A stretch of DNA of 64,000 nt. Origin: Trichosporon coremiiforme (Eukaryota > Basidiomycota > Tremellomycetes > Trichosporonales > Trichosporonaceae). A model generated the notes under the pieces. It made no database searches and had not been told where the DNA came from. It saw only the letters and a list, made by a program, of their open reading frames with translations. Positions 44,961 through 54,896 of this stretch are shown piece after piece (the stretch's first letter is position 1; each line of letters starts with the position of its first letter). The stretch is taken from NCBI GenBank assembly GCA_039545355.1, contig BCJJ01000054.1, forward strand, positions 1 to 64,000, read 5' to 3'. The position numbers and the translations under genes were made by a program.

Positions 44961-46103
44961 TTACTCTCTCTTGCGGATGATGACAAGGTCCGTGTTGTAC
45001 TTGTACTTGATGATGCCGGCGTCCTTGTCGATGTACTCCTTGCCGGGACCGTCGGAGGTGATCTGCTGACGGAGCTTCTTCTCAAAGACCTCGCGCTCCT
45101 GGCCCTTCAGATTGTTCTCTGTCAGGTATGACTTGGAGAAAATACGGTCCCGGATGCCCTCCTCCGTCATGCCCATATGCCAGGGGAACACCTCAATCTG
45201 CGCGGGCTCGAACAGACTCTTGTACGCGTCCGTGTCGTACAGCTTCTTCCATCCGCCGCGGTAGTACTGGGGCGAGCCCTGGTCGAGCGGCTGGTACAGG
45301 TCACGCAGCGCCTGGTGCCACTCGTCTTTGTTCTGCTCCAGGTTCCAGATCAGGATGAGGGGTGCGCCAGGCTTCAGATACTCTGCGATCTCGGTCTGGG
45401 GCGGATCAGCCTTAGTCCTCCTACACCCTGCAAGCCGCGACTCACGAGAGCCTTCTGGTAATCCGGGCACCAGTGGAACGCCTGCGCAATGACGACGGCG
45501 TCCGCGTCCCCCTTGGCGACGCCCGATTGCGAGAGATCGTCAAACCCGCCATCAACCGTGATGACGTTCTTGCCCTCGAGATCCTGCTTCGGGACCTTGG
45601 AGAGACCCTTCTCGAACGCAGCGCGCATGCCCGAGCTCGGCTCGACGGCGGCCAGCGTCTTCACGTCGAAACGAGGGTACTCGGAGCTCGGAGGTGAGAG
45701 GAGCAGGCGAGAGAAGATGCCCGTACCGGACCCCGCCTCGACGATCGTCAGGGGGGTGTCGGGGAGCACCTTCTTAATGAACTGCAGGGCAGAGGCTGGG
45801 TACGAGGGACGCGCGCGGTCGTACTGCTGTCAGCCTGACTATGCTCGTCGTGTCCGATAGTGCGCAGCATTCCCGGAACACAGCTGCGCCCGCTGAAGAG
45901 CAAAACAGCAGGCGCAGGCGATAGCTGCAATGCGCAGGGCGCAAAGTGCTGCGTAGGGTTGCCGCGACCAATCTGATCAGCCCACTCACTAGTTCATTCG
46001 TGCCCTCGCCGAAGCCGGCGACGGCGACATTGTGGACAGCCATGTTGCGTTTCTGAATGCCAGAGGTGTGAATACGGAACGCAGCACGCGACAGGCGCTG
46101 CAT
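44961..46103 (-). CDS. SAM-dependent methyltransferase, Crg1-like (308 or 288 aa)
   Basis: This is a class I methyltransferase of the Methyltransf_11/Crg1-like group; small-molecule carboxyl or lipid methylation is typical for relatives. Exons 46103-45990, 45823-45446 and 45395-44961 join in phase to 308 aa. Motif I is LTIVEAGSGTGIFSRLLL, the acidic motif is ALAAVEP-like (TLAAVEPSSGM), and AQAFHW is the family signature before the intron. ILIWNLEQ and the KYKYNTDLVIIRK C-terminus follow. The start at 46103 gives MQRLSRAAFRIHTSGIQKRN, a basic amphipathic leader. A second in-frame ATG at 46043 gives MAVHNVAVAGFGEG, the likely cytosolic start, so a mitochondrial isoform is possible. The 166-nt intron 1 ends CTGACAGCAG. 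Confidence 0.88.
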
Positions 46104-46452
46104 GTTATATGAGAGATGCTGACATGCTGGCGGTCGTTGTGCCGAATAACACCGTGCAGCATCGAGTCCGGCACCGGTCCGATCACCCCAGGCACGGCGC
46201 ACATGACGACACCGCAGCCATGTTGACCGCCTTATCGGACGAGGCCGATAGTGTTGTTCACCTCGCTGCCCACTCGGCGATGTCGGTCTTCCTCGTACGT
46301 CTTCCTCGCAGTTGCATCGTCTCATCCAACATCTCTACATCCAAGGACTTGTTCGGGTTTAATCTCATCTCGCATTGACGATATCGGCGTCTTGGCCCCA
46401 CACCTCAAACAGAACAAGTCGATCACCACGCTCTGATCTCACGGAACCCAGT
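46104..46452. promoter_or_regulatory. Short divergent promoter region between methyltransferase and amidase genes
   Basis: Only about 350 bp separate the two divergent starts, so they probably share promoter elements. No gene and no clear TATA box was seen. Confidence 0.5.
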
Positions 46453-48433
46453 ATGTCCGCCGCCCTGCCGCCCAAGGAGCTCTCGCCCAACAATCCCATC
46501 ACGGACAGCTCTGTGCGCGAGACGCTGGAGCCACTGGGGCTGTCCGTACCGGAGAATGAGGAGAAGCACTACACGACCTTCCTGAAGGGCATCTGGGAGA
46601 TCTGGAACCGCGTCGAGCAGATGGATGACTATGCCCCGGTCGTTGACGAGGAACGATTCCCGCGGGAGAACGTGCACCGACCCACAGGAAAGGACAACCC
46701 CGCAAACGCTTGGGCATGGAAGGCAACCATCCGCGACCAGCAGAAGAATGAGGGGCTTCTCAAGGGCAAGACTGTGGCTCTGAAGGTGCGTCGTAGCCCG
46801 GTCTTCTTCCTAGGAGACGCTGAGTACTGCAGTAGTAGATGTAAGCTGACGATTCAGGACAACGTCGCAGTTGCTGGGGTTCCTGCGCTCGTCGGTACCA
46901 ACGCAGTCAAGGACTGGATACCGAATGTCGATGCGAGCGTCGTCACGCGTATCCTCGAGGCGGGCGGCACGGTGCTTGGGAAGGCGGTTTGCGAGAACCT
47001 CTCCCTGTGGGGACTTAGCGACTCGAGTGCGACTGGCCCTATCAGCAATGTCTATGCCGATGGGTACTCCGCGGGCGGTAGCTCAAGCGGTAGCGGAGTG
47101 CTGGTGGCTCGCGGCGACGTCGACCTCGCCATTGGCGGAGACCAGGGTGGCTCGATCCGCATCCCAGCGTCGAAAAACGGCATTGTCGGCATGAAGCCGA
47201 CTCATGGACTCGTGCCGTACACTGGTGTTGTGAGCCTTGAGCCGACGCTGGACCACGTCGGACCTATGAGTCGAGTGAGTACCTAGCTTCTTCCCGCCGG
47301 AACGTAGCTGACATCAGACTGTCCTGGACAACGCCAAGTTCCTGCAGGCCATCGCTGGTTACGACAACATCGACGACAGGCAGGCTGCGGGCTGCCCCCT
47401 GCCCGGCTCGGTACCAGACTACGCCGCCCATGCAACCAAGGGAGTGAAGGGACTTCGTATCGGTCTCCTGACGGAAGGCTTCGCGGCGATAGTCCACGAC
47501 CCAAAGATCAGCGAGCTGGTGCGCAAGGCGGCGTCCCGCCTCGAGGCGCTCGGTGCTGTCGTCTCCTCGGTCTCCGTGCCGATGCACAAGAACGGACCCG
47601 ACCTGTGGGCAGTGATCGGACGCCTTGGTGCGTCGCAGGTGGCGCTCGGTCGGAGCACGGGACGCCGTCACCTGGCACTGAACGACTTCACGGCGAAGAG
47701 CGTGCCATTGACGCAGGAGTCGTTCAACGACATGTTTGTGAGCTCGAAGAACACGGTCGTTAATGGTGAATACGGATGGAAGCACATGGACCCGACGCTG
47801 TACGGCAAGGCGACGAATCTCGTGCGCAAGCTCCGAGACGCCTACGATGGCGTCATGGACGAAGTAGACGTTCTCCTGATGCCTACGCTGCCGAAGCTGC
47901 CGCCCAAGCATATTGAGGAGGGCAGCGAGCTCGACGAGGTCATGAAGAATTGTACGGGTGTGACGCTGAACACGGCGCCGTTCAATCTTGTGAGTATGCG
48001 TCAGCTGGGCGCCGAGGCACGGGGGGGAGCAGCACGACTGCGGCCAAGCAGGTAGCGAAGGCTTGGCCGCGGCATGTCGGCGAACCAGCGGCTGTCTCCG
48101 TGCCGCCGTGCTCGGAGTCTTCGGACGAGCACAGGCACCGGCCCGTTGCCGGTGTGTTGTTTTGTTCGCCGAGACGTGGACAACCAGCAATATGTCTGAG
48201 TCCGAATTGGAGCGAAAAGAGTCTGGGCGAGAGGGTCAAAAGAGGCATGAAGGCACGCTAACGTTCAGACAGGGCACCCGGCGCTGTCGTTCCCTGTCGG
48301 CATGCTCGCGAACGACGCCGGCGTCCGCCTGCCGGTCGGGATGCAGCTCGTTGGCCGGCGCTGGGACGAGGGAACGCTGTATGCGGCAGCGTATGCGTGG
48401 GAGCAGGCGAATGACTGGAAGGAGTTCTCCTAA
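46453..48433 (+). CDS. Amidase signature family hydrolase (528 aa)
   Basis: The enzyme hydrolyses amides or related C-N bonds with a Ser-cisSer-Lys triad. Four exons (46453-46785, 46858-47274, 47318-47989, 48269-48433) join in phase to 528 aa. The catalytic Lys is in VALKDNVAVAGVP, with intron 1 falling directly after the Lys codon. The signature GYSAGGSSSGSG holds the cis-Ser, and GGDQGGSIRIPAS the nucleophile. The C-terminus has TGHPALSFPVGM and LPVGMQLVGRRWDEGTLY, typical for the family. Intron 1 (72 nt) is in frame and stop-free; intron 3 is long (279 nt). There is no signal peptide, so it is probably cytosolic. Substrate is not determinable. It is divergently paired with the methyltransferase gene. 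Confidence 0.94.
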
Positions 48434-50574
48434 TCGTTTTGAACCTGTGTATTTCAAGCTGGTCTGCATGTATTTTGGGCGTGGTTGACGTGATTGCGCA
48501 GACGAGCTAGACGAGCTCGATCATCAGTAGAGCGGAGTACACCTTGTCTACGGCCGTATCCTGAAGTCGGAGCATGCAGCGATCGTCCCGAAAGCTCGCG
48601 AAGACTCGTGGGCTCTGTTTACGTCGCTCGACGTATCGCCGCATATGCTTCGCTGCTGCTTGCGCAATAATCCCCTCCGGCCGTCGCATGCTTTGCACAA
48701 AGCTCCGCCAAGTCCGGCAGTTCGGCAGTGTTGCCGTTCAGTTCGTGGGTGGTTGGTGCCCAGGGGGGCAAATTGACGCCAATGCCGCACTAAGAGATCT
48801 GGAGTGCCCTGTGTCCGTCTATCCGTCTCTAGGATCGAGGATTAAGGACGCCTAAGGACGCGTGACGCGTCGATAGACTAAGGCGCCAGCCTCGGCCGCC
48901 CCTCAGGGCCTTGCATTCCGGTCATCCGGTAGGAATCCCTGATTGGCGCGGTGTGGTGTGCTGAGGGTGTCCGATTGTTCCCAAACCTTGTCATCCCCCG
49001 GCTCTGTTTCGGTGTTGCACAGCGGGGTGCGGGGTACAGAGCAGCGCAAATCATCGCCTGCGCCCCGTCTCCTTTCGGCCGATGGTGCATGCCCGCCGAG
49101 CTCAAACGGGTTGCGGTCTCCGTTCACTGCACGCTGCGGTCGGAGGGGAAGGGGGGCGAAGACACACCGTGGGCTGCTAGGGTTACCCGCGGGATCACGC
49201 TTGGAGACTGAGCGCTGGGCGGCTTGGAGGCTTAGCACGGGCGCGACAGGCGTAAACCGAGTATTTACGGCTGCATGGATTCACGGGCGGGCCGGGGGTA
49301 CCGGATCAAGTAAAGACAGGCGCGATCGCTTCCATTTCTGCATTCTGCAGTGGGCTGTGCTGAGCGTTGTTCGGTTACAGCAGCCCATTCGTGCGCAGGA
49401 CATGCTCCACACGCACACTCGGATGAGACGAGAGAGGCACCAGATCGCTTTACCCCTCGCGCTCGCCCCGTTGCACCTGGGGGTACCTGGACGCTGCCCA
49501 CTCAATGTCGTCACTCACAAGCCAAGAAATGCAGCGAGCCCTCCCGATCAGCGTCTCTAACCTTCTGTGGCCCAATCCTTGGCGCGATTGACGCAGGGCG
49601 GACATCGTGCATACGTGCATAAACGTTCAGAAGAGGGGATCAGCAACACCTTACGCACCCCTACGATACCCTGCGACACCGTGCGGGCAGGGTGCACCGT
49701 CGCCATGCGGGCTCAAGCAGCCTCGATAATAGAATTCTGATACATCGAGACACAGCCTTGGCTTAATGGGTCATCGTCCGGCGGTCGGCTTGGGCTGGCA
49801 AACATCGAGACAACGCACCAGGTGGGTGGGAGAGTGGACGTGGGCGCGTCGAGGCTGAACTGGGCGTTCGTTGCGACCTTGCGACCTGGGCAAACCTGAA
49901 GCGGGCCCTAGGGCTCAGTGGTGGATGCGATCTGTCTCGCTGTCTTCCGGGCCTCAGGGTGGCCGTCCTTGAATGGCATTCCACCCGGCTGGCCCCTGAA
50001 ACTAACCACCGACTAGCCCAAGCCGGCCCATCATCGTCCTCAGCCTCGACCCGGCCACCACTGCGCAACGTCGTCCATCCAGCAGCCCCTGCTGTGCCCG
50101 CTGCTTCGCTGTGCCCTCCATGGGTGCGCTGGTGCGCCAGTGCGATGCACCCCGTCCTGGCCGTGCTGCTGCTTTAAACATCCCGCTGCTTGGACCACAC
50201 CACCCATCCCACCCCTCTAGCCTCACGTTGCTGGCTTGACACCCAGTCGACTACCACCAACTCACGCCCAACGCACGACCCTCCAGCGAACACCACCCTC
50301 CCACCGGCCGCAACAACGCTCTTTAACCACACACTCTCCTTCACCCTCTCACTCTCCTTTACTCGCTCGCTCATCACGCTCGTTCCTCTCAACCTCGACT
50401 CCCCTCGCCTTCTTCCTCCGTCTCGACTCCTCGTCCCCGCCTCGACTCTTCCCCCTCGAGGCATTCCGACACTCTCTTCTCACCCAAAACAGAACAACCG
50501 CTTGCTTTCACACTTTCGCATTCCTTCGCTGGCCGAACTACAGTCTCACTTACCTGCTTGATCACATCTAAACC
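48434..50574. other. Intergenic region and long CT-rich leader of the glyoxal oxidase gene
   Basis: The first 1.7 kb show no supported gene. From about 50190 to 50574 the plus strand is strongly pyrimidine-rich (for example CTCTCCTTCACCCTCTCACT), typical of the promoter/leader of a strongly expressed fungal gene. No TATA box is evident. Confidence 0.5.
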
Positions 50575-52730
50575 ATGCTTCTCTCCAGCCTCGCGCTGTT
50601 CGCAGCGACCGCGAGCGCAGCCCACGGCCCGACGAACCGCCACCGCCATCTCGCCCGTCAGGCCACGGCGGCTGCGGGCTCGTCGGCGAGCGACGTTGGG
50701 CAGTCGACGACGATCGCCTTCCTGGACGGCGATGCAGTTCCCGGAGGCTTCGTCGAGAAGGGCGACTCGGGCGTGTCGGCGCAGATGATGTTCCTCGGTA
50801 CCAAGAACACGGTGTACATTCTTGACAAGGCGGAGAACAACTCGCTCCAGATTGGCGGACACCCTGCTTGGGGAACCAAGTACGACCTGAAGAGCCACGA
50901 GGCCACGCCCATGGCCGTGTCGTCGAACACGTTCTGTGCCGGTGGTCTGCACGTGGCCAATGGATCGTGGGCCATCTTTGGAGGAAACCAGCCCGTCACG
51001 CACGGAGGTGTCGCTGTCAATGACAAGGTCCAGAACCCCACTGGTGCCAACCCGTACCTCAACGCCGATGGAGGTGAGGCCGTTCGCGTCATCACGCCGT
51101 GCGACGACGGTTCCTGCCAGTGGGCCGAGAACGGACCCGACCTTACCATGACGGTGAGTAACTGCTAGACACATGGGCTGCGTGCACAGCACGAGCTCCT
51201 GCTTCACCGGCAGCACTGACCTCCCAGGGCAAGCGTTGGTACCCGACCGTCGAGGGTCTCGCCGACGGATCCGTCATCGTCATTGGTGGTGACTTCAACG
51301 GCGGCTACGTCGCGGTCAAGGAGCAGAACAACCCGACGTATGAGTACTGGCCGAAGCGGTCGTCGGGCTCGATCGCCATGAAGTTCCTCGAGGACACGCT
51401 GCCCCTCTGCCTGTTCCCTTTGACGTATCTTCTCCCAAGCGGCAAGCTCTTCCTTCAGGCTGCCAAGAAGACGATTCTGTACGACATGGACACCCGCCAG
51501 GAGACCCCTCTCCCGGACATGCCGTACGCCTCGCGTGTCTACCCCGCTTCGGCCGCCGCCGCCATGCTCCCCCTGACGCCGGCGAACAACTACTCTGTCG
51601 AGCTCGTCTTCTGTGGTGGCTCCGACGCCGACTTCCGCAACTCGACCGATGGCAACCCGGGCTACAACGTCACTGCCGTACCCGCCGACAACACCTGCGT
51701 GCGCATCCGCCCCGATGACGCCAGCCCGCAGTACGAGGACGATGACCACCTGCCCGAGGGCCGCAGCATGGGCTCGCTCGTGTACCTTCCCGACGGCACC
51801 ATGTGGCTCGGCAACGGTGTCGAGATGGGCACTGCCGGCTACTCTGACCGCAACTACTCTGTCGGCATGTCGCTCGGCCAGAACCCGATCTACACTCCCG
51901 TCGTCTACAACCCGAACGCGCCGTTCGGCAGCCGCTTCAACCGTGACGGTCTCGGCACCTCGACCCAGGAGCGCATGTACCACTCGACTGCGATCCTGCT
52001 GTCCGACGGCGCTGTTCTTGTTTCCGGCTCGAACCCCAACCCCGACGTCACCATGTCGCTGTGGCCCACCAAGTACAGCGTCGAGAAGTGGTACCCTACG
52101 TGGTACAACGAGCCGCGCCCTGTCGTCAGCGCCTTCCCCGAGTCGCTGTCTTACGGCGGTGACGCGTGGTCGCTCACCTACAACGACGCCTCGGCCGACC
52201 CGGCGGCGATCAAGGTCGTCCTCATTCGTACCGGCTTCAGCACCCACGGCATGAACTTTGGCCAGCGCTACCTCGAGCTGGCCACGACGACCACCGTGGA
52301 CAAGGAGAAGAACCAGATCAAGGTGCACGTGTCGCAGCTGCCCCCGAACCCGAACCTCTTCACGCCCGGCCCGGCCATGATCTTCTTCGTCGTCAACGGC
52401 GTCCCGTCCGAGGGCGAGATGGTGATGATCGGCAACGGCCAGATCGGCAAGCAGCCTGTCGGCCCCGCCACGATCCTCCCCCAGCCCGAGGTGATCGAGA
52501 AGGCCAAGCCCTCGCCCTCGCCCGAGCCCACGCCCAAGGCTACCCCCTCAGCCAAGCTCACGGTCGAGGAGGAGGCCCCCGCCGTCAAGGAGGCGGCGAA
52601 CAAGCCCCAGGTCGCCGTCGCCGACCCCGAGCCGGCGACTGCGGCCAAGTCCGGAGCTGGCGCCGTGCACCCTGCCTCGCCCGTCCTCTTCCTCGCCCTC
52701 GCCGTCCTCGGCTGCGTTCAGTGGTTCTAA
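50575..52730 (+). CDS. Glyoxal oxidase, secreted copper-radical oxidase, probably GPI-anchored (693 aa)
   Basis: This extracellular AA5 family oxidase converts aldehydes such as glyoxal to acids with release of hydrogen peroxide. Exons 50575-51153 and 51228-52730 join in phase to 693 aa. A signal peptide (MLLSSLALFAATASAAHG) leads the protein. The radical-copper centre is recognisable: Cys in NTFCAGGLHV, Tyr in SRVYPASAAAAML, the Tyr-His pair in ERMYHSTAILLSDG, and the late His in STHGMNFGQRYLEL. The Cys-Tyr cofactor residues are thus present. A Pro/Ala/Lys-rich stalk of about 85 residues ends in a hydrophobic tail (ASPVLFLALAVLGCVQWF), which fits GPI anchoring to the cell wall or membrane. 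The single intron is 74 nt. Confidence 0.94.
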
Positions 52731-53366
52731 GCTGCCCCCTTTCAGCTAGATCCACCCCCCTCCAAACTCAAGCTCATACCCACCACAATAGACTTCCCCC
52801 TTACCACTTACCAAGCACGCACGCACCCCGCGCAATAGACGATTCCCCCATTTCATTCATTACCTCCTTCCCAACTTTTGGTTTCTTGCGCCGCCGTACG
52901 TACACAAACACCATCGGCAATAATGTGATCAGTGTCATTTTTAGATGTGATCTGTGATTATTAGAATGCTCATGAGTCAGTGCAGGTCACGGGTCAGGCG
53001 GAAGAGTGTTGCACGGATGTGTCAGCTGGGTGTGTGAATGTGTGGCTGAGGTCAGCCACGCGAGCGAGTGTCAACAACGCGCTCCACAGGGTTATCTTCC
53101 CATGCTCGTGGACGGTCTTGACGACGGAGCTGTATCGTGACTAGCGATGACGATATGCATAACGGACTAACAGTACAGTAATGAAGACAACAGCAGCCCA
53201 GAAGGTATCAGCCGAGTGCCAAGTTGGTGCTTCGGCGGCTGGCTTCCGGGCCGCGGAATGAGGCGAGGGAGTGACAACGATGTGAGCGTAGCTGAGCGTA
53301 GAGACGAACAATGACGCGATACGGAGGAAGTGGCGAGAAATGGCGAGTGCGAGAGAAAAGGCAAGA
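52731..53366. other. Convergent intergenic region with one overlapping small ORF
   Basis: The region lies between the glyoxal oxidase 3' end and the disordered-protein gene. The only notable reading frame is the minus-strand ORF 53141-53377, listed separately. Confidence 0.45.
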
Positions 53367-53377
53367 CTAGGCCTCAT
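53141..53377 (-). CDS. Doubtful 78-aa ORF with C-terminal membrane helix
   Basis: The ORF starts at an ATG overlapping the last 11 nt of the upstream 255-codon gene in another frame. It encodes a hydrophobic N-terminus (MRPSLAFSLALAI), a Pro/Ala stretch and a tail-anchor-like end (FWAAVVFITVLLVRYAYRHR). Codon bias is weaker than in neighbouring genes. It may be chance, an alternative 3' exon, or a small tail-anchored protein. Confidence 0.25.
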   Translation of the reverse strand: MRPSLAFSLALAISRHFLRIASLFVSTLSYAHIVVTPSPHSAARKPAAEAPTWHSADTFWAAVVFITVLLVRYAYRHR

Positions 53378-54134
53378 CAGCCTCGTCGATCATGCCCTGC
53401 TTCCCCCTCCTCTCCTTCCGTTCTTCCGCCGGACTCGCCGAGGTCGTTACCGTGCTCAGCTTGGAGGGTTCGAACCGTTTCCGTCTCGGGGTCGCTTCGA
53501 TCTCGACCTCTAGTTCTGCGGCGGGGGGCGGAACGTTCTCCTCGTCCGTATCTGAGATTGGGACAAAGGTTTGAGAGACAGGACGCGCGAGCACATCATC
53601 GTCGCTGAAGATGACGAAGCCGGGGTCGTGCCGGCCACTACTCGGGGTATTTGTCGATGTCGAGGTGCTCGAGGAGGAGACGGAAGTGGAGCTCGACGCC
53701 GGGGTGGGGAGCGCGTCGGATCCGCGCCGGGATCGGAGGGGAGGGGAGGGTGCGAGTCGGAGGGGAGGGGAGGGTGCGAGTCCCCCGACACTTCCATTAC
53801 TTCCCCCGTTCAATCCACCGACGAATCCACTCGATCCGCTGCTTGAAGCGATCCCATCACCCCCCGCCGTATTCCGCGAGAATCCCGGCGTGCCCGACTG
53901 CCGTGCGGCCCTTGGCGTCGCGTCAAAGAGTCGCCTAGCTGGACTCCGCCCCGTACCCAGCTCGTCTGCGTCCAACTCAACGACGACGCGTTTCGGCGTC
54001 GCTGTTGCGTTCTTCGGTGTTGATGGGCGCTTCAATGGCAGCGAGACGGGGGAGAGAGGCAGATTCGGGTCGCGCACGTAGTCGGAGAGCGGGAGCTCGG
54101 ACAGGGGGACGCGGGTTGTTGGGAGTTCCTTCAT
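53367..54134 (-). CDS. Unrecognised disordered protein rich in SP/TP sites (255 aa)
   Basis: I do not recognise this gene. The single-exon ORF of 255 aa starts MKELPTTRVPLSELPLSDYV. It is predicted almost wholly disordered. It carries many proline-directed sites (PLKRPSTPKN, ATPKRVVVE, RRLFDATPRAA, RSPARR), an ordered acidic patch (PGFVIFSDDDVL), and DTDEENVPPP and EATPRRKRFEP near the end. The two TPKR/TPRRKR clusters look like CDK target sites next to nuclear localisation signals. The composition resembles cell-cycle regulators or chromatin adaptors; this is inference only. A run of LAPSPPLR units repeats twice (about residues 118-133). The ATG is the only in-frame start. Confidence 0.6.
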   Translation of the reverse strand: MKELPTTRVPLSELPLSDYVRDPNLPLSPVSLPLKRPSTPKNATATPKRVVVELDADELGTGRSPARRLFDATPRAARQSGTPGFSRNTAGGDGIASSSGSSGFVGGLNGGSNGSVGGLAPSPPLRLAPSPPLRSRRGSDALPTPASSSTSVSSSSTSTSTNTPSSGRHDPGFVIFSDDDVLARPVSQTFVPISDTDEENVPPPAAELEVEIEATPRRKRFEPSKLSTVTTSASPAEERKERRGKQGMIDEADEA

Positions 54135-54896
54135 CGCGGCGATCGCGCTGGGTGTCGCTGGGTGTCGCTAGCAATGGTCGGGAGAGCGATGCACGTATAT
54201 GCAAGAGGGTGTAGAGTGCGAAAGTGAGGCGTATGAGATGGATGACACGAGTAGAAGTTGTGAGTAAGGGTGGATGTTGTTGACACGATGACGAGTGTAA
54301 GTGGCGATAGAGAAATCAATCGCAGTAGGCCCGGACGCGTAAGGCGGGCGGACGAGGGTGGGAACATTAGGCTCCATGCGAGGCGAGGCTGCGAGGTGCT
54401 CACTTCCCCCGTGACTTATCAGTCCACTCACCTTGTCCGACATTTTACACGTCACGAGTCACGTGAACTGTTTCGGCCGGTGGAGGGTTTCCGCGCTGGA
54501 GATTATTCGGAGATCCGGACAAGACCCGACGCATCATCGCGTGCTAGAGAGGAGGTGAGTGCCCGCGCCACCGTGTGGACCTTGGTGTCAAAATACGACG
54601 TAGCCGAGTCAGCGGTAGTGCAAGCTTGATCGTCATCGTCCACTGGGTCGGCTGACTAGAATTTCAGGAATCACCGACACCATCACATCACAACCCACAC
54701 CCACATATTAGGAGTACGAGCAACTCCACAAAAGGGCCACCGTCGCTATACATTACCCCTCTGCTGCTTTGTCAGAGCTTGGCCTCGACGGATAACGACC
54801 ACATTCACACTCTTCCCCAAAGCTTGACGAACGTTCCACACGAAACGAATACCCCGATCCGAAGTCCGAGGACACGCAACACACCGCACCGACACC
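54135..54896. promoter_or_regulatory. Divergent promoter region upstream of the mitochondrial carrier gene
   Basis: This is shared by the disordered-protein gene and the carrier gene. CACGTGA-type words occur near 54458-54475 (ACACGTCACGAGTCACGTGA), containing an E-box CACGTG. No gene was seen. Confidence 0.45.
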
